From an uncultured Synergistales bacterium (lineage in GTDB: Bacteria; Synergistota; Synergistia; Synergistales; Aminobacteriaceae), in contig CAJOED010000022.1 of assembly GCA_905233335.1 (NCBI GenBank), positions 1-21,594 of the forward strand: a stretch of 21,594 bases of DNA, in the 5' to 3' direction. Positions 7,880-16,652 of this stretch are shown here, in pieces. The position numbers were made by a program, and so were the translations under genes. The notes below the pieces were generated by a model, which saw only the letters and a program-made list of their open reading frames with translations, had not been told where the DNA came from and did not search any database. Every line of letters starts with the position of its first letter. The first letter of the stretch is position 1.

Positions 7880-9496
7880 ATGTCGAAATTCGTATTTATC
7901 ACTGGCGGAGTTGTATCATCACTAGGCAAGGGAATTACAGCAGGTTCAACGGGTACTCTGCTCAAGAAACGGGGACTTAGGGTCTCAATCCTGAAAATAG
8001 ATCCGTATCTGAATGTCGATGCAGGGACTATGAATCCATTTCAGCACGGTGAAGTTTTCGTTACGGACGACGGAGCAGAAACGGACTTGGATCTTGGCCA
8101 CTACGAGAGATTTATTGACGAGACACTTAGTGAACGCAACTCAATCACAACGGGAAAAATATATTCGAGCGTCATCAAGAAAGAAAGACGAGGCGATTAC
8201 TTGGGCGGCACTGTTCAGGTAATCCCTCATATTACGAATGACATTCAGGAGAGAATAATTCGTGCGGGCGAGGGACTTGATGTTCTCATCGTCGAAATCG
8301 GCGGGACTGTCGGAGATATTGAGGGTCAGCCGTTCCTTGAGGCAATCCGGCAGATGGTAGTCAGGGTCGGACGGGAAAACGTCGTCTACTGTCATGTTAC
8401 GTTAGTCCCCTGGCTTGAAGCGGCAAAGGAACTCAAGACGAAACCGACACAGCATAGTGTGCAGGAATTGCGGCGAATAGGCATTCTCCCGAATATCCTG
8501 GTGTGTCGTACAAGCAGACCGATGGACAACGGCATGAAGAACAAAATTGCGCTGTTCTGTGATGTGCCGTCGGAAGCAGTTATTGAGGTGAGAGATGAGA
8601 AGACTATCTATAACGTTCCCATGAGCTTGCACAAACAGGGACTTGATGACCTCATACTGAAATACTTGGGACTCCCGCGAGATAATGAGCCGGATCTTTC
8701 TGACTGGCTGCGTGTCGTCGACAGGTACACGAACGCTCCCGAACAGGTGAACATTGCGCTCGTCGGGAAGTACGTACAGCACAAGGACGAGTATTTGAGC
8801 GTGGTAGAGGCACTGCATCACGGAGGAATTGCCCATAATGTCCGCGTGAATATCGTATCGGTTGAGGCTGAAGACCTAGAACAGGGAAGCGCGGCGGAAA
8901 TTCTCAGCTTTGCGGACGGCGTGTTGATCCCCGGCGGTTTCGGCAATCGCGGCGTTGAAGGCATGATTGAGGCGGCAAAATATGCCCGTGAGAATAATGT
9001 GCCCCTTTTCGGTATATGCTTGGGAATGCAGATGATGGTCGTAGAGTTTGCCCGCAACGTGTGCAGACTTCATGACGCTCACAGCAAAGAAATGAACCCC
9101 GCAACACTTCACCCCGTAATACACCTCATGGAGGAGCAGGAGAAACTTCACGACTTGGGCGGCACTATGAGGCTCGGCGCATACCCCTGCGACCTGGCAG
9201 AAGGCACAAAGTCAGCTTCTGTTTACGGCACGCTGAAAATTTCGGAACGGCACAGACACCGCTACGAGTTCAACAACGCTTACCGTGAACGCCTCGAAAA
9301 TGCCGGGCTGAAAGTTGCGGGAGTATGCACAGAACGTAATCTCGTCGAAATCGTCGAACTTCCCGGACATTGCTGGTACGTCGGCGGACAGTTTCACGGA
9401 GAATACAAATCACGGCCAACACGACCGCACCCGTTGTTTGACGGCTTCATTAATGCGGCGGCTGAATACATGAAAAACAGAACAAAGGAGGCGTAA
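7880..9496 (+). CDS. pyrG: CTP synthase
   Basis: Converts UTP to CTP using glutamine and ATP in the cytoplasm; CTP feeds phospholipid and CMP-sugar synthesis as well as RNA. The 538 residues match the family length. The synthetase domain opens with FITGGVVSSLGKGITAGSTG, with the P-loop at 10-18, and includes KIDPYLNVDAGTMNPFQHGE at 39-58 and EIGGTVGDIEG at 139-149. The class I glutaminase domain begins near 290. It has nucleophile Cys380 (FGICLGMQ) and the His506/Glu508 pair (QFHGEYKSRP). The start lies 3 nt after the M23 stop without a clear Shine-Dalgarno site, which suggests translational coupling. Confidence 0.98.
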   Translation: MSKFVFITGGVVSSLGKGITAGSTGTLLKKRGLRVSILKIDPYLNVDAGTMNPFQHGEVFVTDDGAETDLDLGHYERFIDETLSERNSITTGKIYSSVIKKERRGDYLGGTVQVIPHITNDIQERIIRAGEGLDVLIVEIGGTVGDIEGQPFLEAIRQMVVRVGRENVVYCHVTLVPWLEAAKELKTKPTQHSVQELRRIGILPNILVCRTSRPMDNGMKNKIALFCDVPSEAVIEVRDEKTIYNVPMSLHKQGLDDLILKYLGLPRDNEPDLSDWLRVVDRYTNAPEQVNIALVGKYVQHKDEYLSVVEALHHGGIAHNVRVNIVSVEAEDLEQGSAAEILSFADGVLIPGGFGNRGVEGMIEAAKYARENNVPLFGICLGMQMMVVEFARNVCRLHDAHSKEMNPATLHPVIHLMEEQEKLHDLGGTMRLGAYPCDLAEGTKSASVYGTLKISERHRHRYEFNNAYRERLENAGLKVAGVCTERNLVEIVELPGHCWYVGGQFHGEYKSRPTRPHPLFDGFINAAAEYMKNRTKEA

Positions 9497-9499
9497 CAC

Positions 9500-10696
9500 T
9501 TGAGGTCTGTAAAAATTTCGCTGATAGTAATTTTTGTGCTTTTTGCTTCTGTGTGCTGGGCGGCTGAAGCTGTACCTGACCCGGACTTGAGCGGCGGCTC
9601 ATCTCGGCAGATGATGGGGGAAATTGAGCGCATTGTTTACGGTTATGTTTCTCAGGGAGGACTCATTGACCGTCTCGCAAAAGTGGAAGAAGATCTTTTC
9701 GGGCGCAGTCTTCCGGGAACAATCGCGGAACGTCATGCGGCAATACTGAACTTTCTCGACACCGGCACAGACGAACAGCCTTCCATGTTGTTCAAAATCG
9801 GCGTTGCTGAATGGGTTGTCGACAAGAGAATACGCGCAACTGAAGCCGTAACCAAACGACTTGAAGACCTCGAAACAAATCTCACAGGCTCCTCACGAAA
9901 CGGCAGCCCCATAGTAATGAGAGTAGAAAGCCTCCTCGCTACCCTCGTAATGGATCCTGTAACAGCACGTCCCGTCATAATTCCTGCCGACACTACGATG
10001 AAGTTTCGTTTTATGGACGAATTAAGCCCGGCCAAGTCGCGAGCAGGTGAATTTGTGCGCCTCGAACTTGCGAATGACTTAATCGTGAATAACTGTCTCG
10101 TAGCTCCTGCAGGGTCTTTGCTGATGACGGAAATTAGAGACGTGAAACGCCCCCGTATGTTCGGTGTCCCCGGTGAAGTTCGTCTTGCGTTCAGCGGGTT
10201 GAAGCCTCTTGGCCCGCAGAAAGCTCCAGTGCGAGTCGGTGAAGCCTCACAGAAAGCCATCAAGAGTGCCCGCAGAAGTGGTGAGAAGGGAGAAGGCGCA
10301 ATCATCGGTGCTGGTGCAGTGAGCCTTGTCGGTGCGGCGTTGCTTGGCCCCGTCGGACTCGTGAGCGGCGTATTCATTCGCGGAAACTCCATAAAGATCC
10401 CGGTCGGCTCCGTAACGTTCGTACAGACTTCCGGCGACTGCACAGTGTCAGCGTATCCCATACCGGTAAGCCTCCAGGCCAACACTTACAGCATCACCAG
10501 CGAACAGCCGCAGGACACGACAGAAGAGACCGACACACAGCCGACATATGACCCCGACAGAGATACGATAATCAAGACCGACGTGTTCAACAGGGACATA
10601 TACGGCAACCCGACAAATTCGGGAACAGTACAGCAAAGGCAGAACACGAACAATGGCGGAGATTTTGAGCTTCCACCCGAACAAAATATCAACTAG
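9500..10696 (+). CDS. Exported protein of unknown function with glycine-rich hydrophobic segment
   Basis: I do not recognise a named family. The 398-residue product begins with a signal peptide (MRSVKISLIVIFVLFASVCWAAEA) and has a helical region at about 35-150. A beta-rich domain follows at about 160-310 (IIPADTTMKFRF, CLVAPAGSLLM, RMFGVPGEVRLAFSGL), then a Gly/Ala-rich hydrophobic stretch (GAIIGAGAVSLVGAALLGPV) and IRGNSIKIPVGSVTFVQ. The C-terminus is Thr/Asn/Gln/Pro-rich and probably disordered. The beta domain resembles the product of the broken gene at 15041-15551, so the two are likely distant paralogues. It starts at a TTG with AAAGGAGG 7 nt before it, and overlaps the next gene by 44 bp. 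A periplasmic or outer-membrane-associated envelope role is inferred from the signal peptide and neighbours. Confidence 0.85.
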   Translation: MRSVKISLIVIFVLFASVCWAAEAVPDPDLSGGSSRQMMGEIERIVYGYVSQGGLIDRLAKVEEDLFGRSLPGTIAERHAAILNFLDTGTDEQPSMLFKIGVAEWVVDKRIRATEAVTKRLEDLETNLTGSSRNGSPIVMRVESLLATLVMDPVTARPVIIPADTTMKFRFMDELSPAKSRAGEFVRLELANDLIVNNCLVAPAGSLLMTEIRDVKRPRMFGVPGEVRLAFSGLKPLGPQKAPVRVGEASQKAIKSARRSGEKGEGAIIGAGAVSLVGAALLGPVGLVSGVFIRGNSIKIPVGSVTFVQTSGDCTVSAYPIPVSLQANTYSITSEQPQDTTEETDTQPTYDPDRDTIIKTDVFNRDIYGNPTNSGTVQQRQNTNNGGDFELPPEQNIN

Positions 10697-11796
10697 GCCG
10701 AAACTATTATTACTCGCTGTGATAATTGCGGCGGGTAATTTTTTTTCGTCGGCTTTTGCGGCAGAGTTTAACCCGTTCGATGAGACTACGCGCATTCTTG
10801 AACGCTCGACTTCGGCACACTGGGGGCAGGACTGCTTTGTTTCCGAAGAACTCATAGCTCCTTGGGTTGAAGCTGAAGCGTTGAGGTCGGGAATGAGTGA
10901 TGCAGAGCGCGAGAATTTCCGAAAAGATTTCGTATCACAGTTGAGGCTCAATAACTCCGAAACGTTTTTGGTGAGCGTGTACTCTTTCGGGAGCAGACCC
11001 GCAAACTTTTCGCCCGTACGTGATAATATTTCGCTTCTTGCGGCATCAGGTGAGCGCATAAAGCCGACACAGTACGATAACGCGCTGGATTACCCTTCCG
11101 GCGGTGTCGTTCAGGGGCTTGTGTTTTTCCCGAAACAGACGAACAAAGACTACGTTATTGCTATCAGGGGAATGGGCAGAAGTATTCTCGTTCGCTCCCC
11201 CCGAAACTCCCGCACCCGCAAAACAGCAGGAGAAGAAACCCGAAGTCGTCGTCGTCAACCTCCCGAAAAAACAGCCGAGAAAGAAACCCGAAACTCCCAA
11301 GCCCGCACAGACTCCTCCGCCCCCGCCGCCAATACCGCCCCGACCGATTACTCCGCTGTTCCGGGAAGACTCGACAGATATGGCAGACTTTGTTGCGTCA
11401 GTCAGGGAACGCGGGAACACTGCACCGACTAATGCACCGGCGAACAATACGGCTCCGTTGCGTTCAGCGTTGACATCGAACAATGACAGCTCATACGTCA
11501 GCCGTGAGAGCGTAATGCGGAGGTTCCTGATGTATTTTGCGAACAACCAGCCGAACGAAATGTATGATATGTTGTCGGAAAGTTCACAGAAGCAGATCTC
11601 ACGGGCTAATTTCGCAAAGGAAGTAACAAAGGCTTCTGACATGCGCGAGGGCTTGAAGGGTGATTACCGCCTCGACTGGATCGGTGAAGAACGCGCAAGG
11701 GTGATAGTTACGCGGAAAAATCTCGTGTTCAAGTCCGTATCGCAGAGAACGCTCGGAATTACCCGCGAAGGGTCTTCTTGGCGTATAGTCTGGTAA
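10653..11796 (+). pseudogene. Exported protein, frameshifted at a C6 run
   Basis: One gene appears split over two frames. The first frame opens at ATG 10653 with a signal-anchor or signal peptide (about 1-36, ending SSAFAAE). It then encodes a domain with IAPWVEAEALRSGMSDAE and ends with DYVIAIRGMGRSILVR. At a run of six C (11197-11202) sensible coding moves to the other frame: Pro/Lys-rich text (PETPAPAKQQEKKPEVVVV, poly-Pro), then a compact C-terminal domain (SVMRRFLMYFANNQPNEMYD to GSSWRIVW at 11796) that resembles small NTF2-like or DUF4878-type domains. Five or eight C would restore one frame of about 380 residues. Without correction the first frame runs into Arg-rich nonsense and stops at 11432. 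Function is unknown; a periplasmic envelope role is likely from context. Confidence 0.75.
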
Positions 11797-11813
11797 AAGG
11801 AGAGTGAAGCCTC

Positions 11814-12371
11814 GTGAAAATCTCACGTCCAAAAATCATAATGTGTGCGCTGTTCTTGGGACTTGTAGTGCTCGTGCGTTTCGCTATGCGTGATATGAAC
11901 CTCAATGTCGACTTGCTGCGTGAGAGCATCATGAAGATGCCCGGCGTTGTCATGGAGAACATACAGATGTCCCGCGTGATTTCCGGCGATACGTGGCGCG
12001 TAAAAGTCCCGGTGCTTGAACAGGAAGGGAACTCCGTAAACATGCGGTCGATTGACATACGGAGATACGCAAGCAGTGATAGAGGCGAATGGTATTTTTT
12101 CGGGCGTGAAGGCACATACGACTACGAACAGAAAGCGGCGAAAATCAGCGGGCTTTTAGGAACGATTGATGACGGTGTGCGCGTATGGAACTTGGAGAGC
12201 AAGAAGCTGGACTGGCAGGACTCACAAGATAACTTCACATTTCCTGAAGGTTTGACGGTCTATGATGATGAGTTTCTTGTGCGTGCTCCACTCGCAAGCA
12301 TGGACAGACGCGGCGTGATATTATTAGAGCAGGGAGGCGTAATTCAATGGGCAAGACCCCTCGAACGTTAA
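11814..12371 (+). CDS. lptC: LptC-like LPS export bridge protein
   Basis: LptC is a single-pass inner-membrane protein that hands lipopolysaccharide from LptBFG to the periplasmic bridge. This 185-residue product matches its usual size and build: a short basic N-terminus, one transmembrane segment at about 9-25, then a beta-jellyroll-like periplasmic domain. Visible signs are GVVMENIQMSRV, GEWYFFGREGTYDY and SKKLDWQDSQDNFTFPEGL, the last resembling the part where LptC describes a modified lipid product. Sequence conservation in LptC is low, so the call leans on layout and on the LptD-like gene that overlaps it by 25 bp. It starts at GTG with AGGAG 11 nt upstream. No separate LptA or LptB gene lies nearby. 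Confidence 0.7.
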   Translation: MKISRPKIIMCALFLGLVVLVRFAMRDMNLNVDLLRESIMKMPGVVMENIQMSRVISGDTWRVKVPVLEQEGNSVNMRSIDIRRYASSDRGEWYFFGREGTYDYEQKAAKISGLLGTIDDGVRVWNLESKKLDWQDSQDNFTFPEGLTVYDDEFLVRAPLASMDRRGVILLEQGGVIQWARPLER

Positions 12372-14089
12372 TAGTGTTGCTGCTGCTGACACTGTCATTC
12401 ACATTCACATTCACACAGAAAATTTTTGCCGCTGACTTTGAGGATTACTATTCTGATGAGCTGCAGGATGTAGAGCAGGATGTAGATACAGAAGCACCCG
12501 CCTCACAGCCCGAAAACGTAACACTGAATGCCGACCGTGTATCATTCAACGACGAGACCGGGCACGCATTTGCAGAAGGCAACGCTGTATTGACGTACAA
12601 CGACACCACGATAATGGCAGAACGCATAGAGTACGACGCAGGCACGCAACAGGTGCAGGCAATGCCGCTTCCCGGACAGCAGGTTTTGTTGTCGAACGGC
12701 ACACGCACGATTACTGGCGACAACCTGAATTACGACCTGAACACGCAGGAAGGCATACTCACGGGAGCAGGGACGCACCTTCCTGTTGGTGATGCGGGCG
12801 GCATGATGTACATTTACGGAAGCGAGATTGACGTAATCCCATGGGAGATTGCTCAGGAGCGCGGACTCGTGAAGGGAACTCCCGAAGAGTACATTATCGA
12901 GTGGCGTAATGTCATCATGACGACGTGTGCGCTTGAACATCCACACTACAGGCTCGAATCGAAAACAATATCATTCATACCCGGACGGAGCGTAACAGCT
13001 CACAAACCCCGCATATATTTCGGCAACACATACTTATTCACGTCGCCGCTTGATTACGTTGTGCAGTTGAAGCGCAAAATGAAGTACTCGTTCATGCCGT
13101 ACTACCGGGACAGCGACACAAAAGGTGCTGGCGGAGGTTTTACCGGCACAATCGGCTGGGCAACGGGTCAGGCTTCTTTGGGTATGGCATGGTTTGAGAA
13201 AGCCGGTTGGGAGTTCATGGGTGAGGTGGAGCAGAAACTCAACGATGATTTTACGATTCTTGTCGGCACTGAACACTCATGGGACGACTTGTGGAATGAC
13301 AGAGTTTGGCGGCCATACTCGTCGTTAATTTATTCTCACAACGGCTGGGACGCTCGCTTGAACTGGAGCAGGAATGAATATATTTCTGACCAGAAAGACA
13401 GCACGCACGACTACAAAGGCAGGCTGGACAGGAGGCCGGAATTTATCGGGTGGTTTCCGTGGTTCAAGAGTTCGCTGTATTCGTGGGCGAGGTTTCACGT
13501 AACTTACGGGAACTACAAAGAGACGATGCACAACGAGCGGGAAAACGGCGGAGAAAATACTTCACGTTACGGTGTTGGTTTCAGGAATTATTACGAACGT
13601 CCTGCGGGAAAAGTAGAATTTTTCTCTGACGCCAGCGGGGTGTCATGGTTTTACGACCGTGAAGATGCCGACCACGAAATGCTGCGAATTTTTACGGGAT
13701 TGCGTTATAAAATAGGTGCATTCGAAATGGGCACTGGCTACGAGCGGCAGTACACATGGGGCGAGAGTGCAATGCACTGGGATCAATACAGCAACCGTGA
13801 GAGATTTCACCAGAAAATACGTTTCTTGTTGAGCGGAGAATTTTACTTTATGATGCGCGGGAGCTATGACCTCAACGAGAGCATGATTGATGAAGTATAT
13901 TACGCTCTTCAATGGATAACGGACTGCATGACGTGGGACTTGCACTACAAGGACAACAAGATGTCGGGCGGAGAAGACGAAATCGGATTATCGCTCTCAC
14001 TGAATGCGTTTCCGAATGCGGGGGCATCATTCGGGCAGAGGCTAGACACGGATCCGTTCCTGCGTCCTGCCGACGTACCTAAAAAATAG
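12347..14089 (+). CDS. lptD: LptD-like outer-membrane LPS assembly protein with N-terminal OstA domain
   Basis: Predicted outer-membrane barrel that inserts lipopolysaccharide into the outer leaflet. The 580-residue product has a signal peptide (1-29, with FTFTFT near its end), an acidic stretch at 30-50, and an OstA/LptA-like domain at about 56-145 (VTLNADRVSFNDETGHAFAE, AERIEYDAGTQQ). The LptD hallmark follows: MTTCALEHPHYRLESKTISF at 191-210, then IYFGNTYLF. The rest to the C-terminus has the alternating aromatic pattern of an outer-membrane barrel. It is shorter than the E. coli protein (784), and the four-cysteine pattern of E. coli is not seen. The start overlaps the lptC-like gene, with GGGAGG shortly upstream. 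In this layout the OstA domain may take over part of the bridge role of a separate LptA. Confidence 0.85.
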   Translation: MGKTPRTLIVLLLLTLSFTFTFTQKIFAADFEDYYSDELQDVEQDVDTEAPASQPENVTLNADRVSFNDETGHAFAEGNAVLTYNDTTIMAERIEYDAGTQQVQAMPLPGQQVLLSNGTRTITGDNLNYDLNTQEGILTGAGTHLPVGDAGGMMYIYGSEIDVIPWEIAQERGLVKGTPEEYIIEWRNVIMTTCALEHPHYRLESKTISFIPGRSVTAHKPRIYFGNTYLFTSPLDYVVQLKRKMKYSFMPYYRDSDTKGAGGGFTGTIGWATGQASLGMAWFEKAGWEFMGEVEQKLNDDFTILVGTEHSWDDLWNDRVWRPYSSLIYSHNGWDARLNWSRNEYISDQKDSTHDYKGRLDRRPEFIGWFPWFKSSLYSWARFHVTYGNYKETMHNERENGGENTSRYGVGFRNYYERPAGKVEFFSDASGVSWFYDREDADHEMLRIFTGLRYKIGAFEMGTGYERQYTWGESAMHWDQYSNRERFHQKIRFLLSGEFYFMMRGSYDLNESMIDEVYYALQWITDCMTWDLHYKDNKMSGGEDEIGLSLSLNAFPNAGASFGQRLDTDPFLRPADVPKK

Positions 14090-14105
14090 AAAGCTGGTAA
14101 TAATT

Positions 14106-14925
14106 ATGATTTTGTTATGTTATGTTGACGGAAAATTCATCAGGCCGGAAGAAGCCACACTCCCGCTGTCGGACTTGATAATACAAAGGGGCGTGGGAGT
14201 ATTTGAGGCGTTTGCGTCGTTCAACGGGAAGCCGTTAATGCTGACTCCGCACATGACGCGTTTTATAGCGAGCGCGAAAAGTTCCGGTATCGCGAACATT
14301 CCTGATGTCGAGTACATGAAGAATGTAGTGCGTGAAGGCATTGCGAAGGTCGGACGTGATGTTCGTATTCGTACGTTCTTAACGGGCGGCGATTATTTCG
14401 ACAGTGAGATGGGATGTTTTCCTGAGCCGAGATTTTTCGTGATATTCGATGAGGCCGGGTTAATCACTCCTGAAGAGCGCGAACATGGAGTAACGCTTGA
14501 GCCTGTAACATTCGGGCGGGACAATCCCGACGTTAAGAGCGTGGATTACCGTGCGACGTACAAGATGCCCAAAGGAGCATACGAGATACTCTACTGGCGA
14601 AATCACAGAAGGCGGGCACAGTACGTTCTTTCTTGTGCTTGGGGGCGGCAGGATAATTACGGCTCCGTTATCGCGTGTGCTGAAAGGTACGACGAGGGCG
14701 GCGATAATTGAGCTTGCTCGTCAGGAAGGCTACACTGTTGAGGAACGCTGTCCGTTGTGGTCGGAATTGGCCGGTGCGTGTGAAGCGTTTGTTACGGGTA
14801 GCATAAAGATGGTAGTTCCCGTCGTGAAGATCGGCGGCATAACGATAGCGGACGGGAAGCCGGGAAAAATTACGCGTCGTCTGTCGGAGCTGTACGTGAA
14901 GTATTTGGAGCGGTGGCTTGAGTAA
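14106..14925 (+). pseudogene. Class IV PLP aminotransferase, frameshifted by an apparent 8-bp loss
   Basis: The product belongs to the branched-chain / D-amino acid / aminodeoxychorismate lyase fold of PLP enzymes. The first frame (from ATG 14106) gives the N-terminal domain (CYVDGKFIRPEEATLPLSDL, RGVGVFEAF). It carries the PLP lysine, Lys144, in DVKSVDYRAT, and runs to GAYEILYW. The family motif then continues in another frame as GEITEGGHSTFF, VLKGTTRAAIIELA and FVTGSIKMVVPV, to a TAA at 14925. Adding a second copy of TGGCGAAA at 14595-14602 joins the frames as ILYWRNGEITEGG, with family-like spacing. Repaired length is about 275 residues. Which amino acid it uses cannot be told; with envelope genes around it, D-amino acid supply is one possibility. 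It is the last gene before the terminator at 14946. Confidence 0.85.
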
Positions 14926-14945
14926 TTCGGCAGGAAATACATAAG

Positions 14946-14993
14946 AAAATCCTCCCTCTATGGATTAATGCACAAGGGGGAGGAAATTTTTTT
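14946..14993 (+). terminator. Intrinsic terminator ending the envelope gene cluster
   Basis: TCCTCCC (14950-14956) pairs with GGGAGGA (14978-14984), followed by AATTTTTTT. A 7-bp GC-rich stem with a long loop and seven T residues makes a convincing stop for the cluster that begins at 6293. Confidence 0.85.
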
Positions 14994-15040
14994 GATTATT
15001 TTGATTGTACAATAAAATACTTTGACGGAGGATGTATATC

Positions 15041-15551
15041 ATGATGAAGAAATGTTTACTGTTTGCATTGATAGCTTTATTAGTTTTTCCTGTTTCGTCT
15101 TCGGCTTCAAGTATTGTTATAAAAAGGGGAACAATGGTTTTGTAATGATTGAACAGGGAGCTTTTGCTTATGGGACAATTATTAAGTCATCATCTGCGAG
15201 TATGTTTGGTGCTAAGGGAGCTCTTGAACTTTCTATAGATTCCGTGGAAGGCTATAATGGTATAGTTATTCCTTTGACAGCAAAAATGGAAAGTGGAGGC
15301 AGCAGCAGTTCGGGTGCAGTTATTGCAAGTGCACTTTTGATTTCCCCCCTAGCCATATTCTTTAGAGGAAGTAATGCAGTAGTTGAAGCGGGTACATCTT
15401 CAGTGCATATGTCGCAAAAAATGTAGTACTCTACGAAGATATAGAAGATAAACAATCTGACTCATCAATTCATTTCGGAAAAAATACAGAAACCGATAAA
15501 AGATTATCAGAACTCTTAGAAAAATATGACAAAAATCTTAATGAAAATTAA
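15041..15551 (+). pseudogene. Small exported protein, AT-rich, with two frameshifts
   Basis: GGAGG at 15027-15031 sets the ATG at 15041. This opens a signal peptide (MMKKCLLFALIALLVFPVSS, ASS) and IVIKRGTMVL, then a stop at 15143. Sensible sequence continues in a second frame (EQGAFAYGTIIKSSSASMFG, GALELSIDSV, GVNAVVEAGTS-like text, actually FRGSNAVVEAGTS) to near 15398. It then continues in a third frame (FSAYVAKNVVLYEDIED to a Lys/Asn-rich end) with TAA at 15549-15551. Each shift fits loss of one base, one near 15140 and one at the TT of 15399-15400. The repaired domain resembles the beta domain of the protein at 9500-10696. Sampled GC is about 38% in the middle and 23% at the end, against about 60% in ptb next door, so recent acquisition or decay is plausible. 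Function is unknown. Confidence 0.65.
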
Positions 15552-15634
15552 AGCGAATATACATAACTAAAAGGCTGTGTTGCAAAACTACCTCCTTGTT
15601 CACGAACTCAAACACTACAAATCACGCGCGAAAA

Positions 15635-15643
15635 TGATAAAAT
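15635..15643 (+). promoter_or_regulatory. Candidate extended -10 promoter of the ptb-TRAP operon
   Basis: TGATAAAAT (15635-15643) matches TGNTATAAT at all but one position and would start transcription near 15650, giving a leader of about 46 nt before ptb. No clear -35 is seen. Confidence 0.4.
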
Positions 15644-15695
15644 ATCCATAATCCATTCAACACAAAAATATTTTTCTCAGGAGGTTACTTTTTTC

Positions 15696-16628
15696 ATGGA
15701 ACAGATTCGTTCATTGTCGCAGTTAATCGAAGACGCAACAAAGCTATGTTCGGATAAAGGACGCAAGCGCATATCCGTAGCAATGGCTGAAGACGCCGGA
15801 CTCATCTCCGCAATCGAGGAAGCCCGCAAGCTCGGACTCGTCGAGGCTACACTCGTCGGCAACCCCGACAAGGTCAAAGCCTGCATCGCTGAAGCCGGAG
15901 CAAGTGAATCCAGCTATCACATCATCCCGGAAACAAATGAAGCAGCGTGCGGTATCGTTGCCGTAACGGAAGTATCATCAGGAAGAGCCGACATCTACAT
16001 GAAGGGTCAGCTTCACACGGACAATTTCCTGCGCGGAATGCTCAACAAAGAAGTCGGACTCCGCGTCGGCAAAAAGGCAATCTCTCACTGCTACTTCCAC
16101 TCAATCCCCGGTTATGACAGAGTGATATTCATTGCTGACGGCGCATTCAACATGTACCCGGACCTCAAAATGAAGGCTGACATCGTACAGAACACCGTAA
16201 ACTTTGCGCGTTCACTCGGCGTAGAAACCCCGAAAGTTGCATGTCTGGCCGCCGTCGAAATGGTCAACCCCGATATGCCCTGCACACTTGACGCAACAGC
16301 ACTCGTACAGATGAACGCACGCGGTCAGCTCAAGAACTGCGTAGTTGACGGGCCTCTTGCACTCGATAACGCAATCGACGAGGAAGCCGCACGCATAAAG
16401 CACATCAAGTCCCCCGTTGCAGGACACGCCGACATTCTTTTTGTCCCGCAGATTGAAGTCGGTAACGCGCTCGCAAAATCAATCAGCTTCTTCGCAAAGG
16501 GAAGCGAAACTGCCGGACTCATCATCGGAGCAAAAGCACCCGTAGTACTCACCAGCCGTGCAGATTCACCGCGTGCAAAATTGTTGTCAATCGCTGGTGC
16601 TGTCATGCTTGCACATCATCAGGGTTAA
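15696..16628 (+). CDS. ptb: Phosphate butyryl/acetyltransferase family enzyme
   Basis: Cytoplasmic enzyme that exchanges the CoA of an acyl-CoA for phosphate, giving an acyl phosphate from which a kinase makes ATP. The 310 residues match the short Ptb type rather than longer Pta proteins. Strong signs are VDGPLALDNAIDEEAA, KSPVAGHADILFVPQIEVGN and PVVLTSRADSPRAKLLSIAG, all typical of butyrate-type phosphotransacylases. No kinase gene (buk or ackA) follows here, and substrate chain length cannot be told from sequence. AGGAGG (15679-15684) lies 11 nt before the ATG. dctP follows after 24 nt, so the enzyme and the TRAP transporter probably share a transcript, pointing to a taken-up organic acid that is metabolised through its CoA ester. 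Confidence 0.88.
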   Translation: MEQIRSLSQLIEDATKLCSDKGRKRISVAMAEDAGLISAIEEARKLGLVEATLVGNPDKVKACIAEAGASESSYHIIPETNEAACGIVAVTEVSSGRADIYMKGQLHTDNFLRGMLNKEVGLRVGKKAISHCYFHSIPGYDRVIFIADGAFNMYPDLKMKADIVQNTVNFARSLGVETPKVACLAAVEMVNPDMPCTLDATALVQMNARGQLKNCVVDGPLALDNAIDEEAARIKHIKSPVAGHADILFVPQIEVGNALAKSISFFAKGSETAGLIIGAKAPVVLTSRADSPRAKLLSIAGAVMLAHHQG

Positions 16629-16652
16629 TTTATATTTTCAGGAGGTAGTATC

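Noticed and set aside
9733..10485. Long minus-strand open frame (250 codons) opposite the exported protein gene
   Set aside because: It has no ribosome site and its translation is Ser/Arg/Pro-rich shadow text. The plus-strand frame has a signal peptide, a start site and domain-like sequence.
12397..12414. (ATTCAC)3 hexamer repeat in the lptD signal peptide
   Set aside because: Only three units and in frame (encodes FTFTFT), so length changes would not switch the gene; probably a chance feature of a hydrophobic segment.
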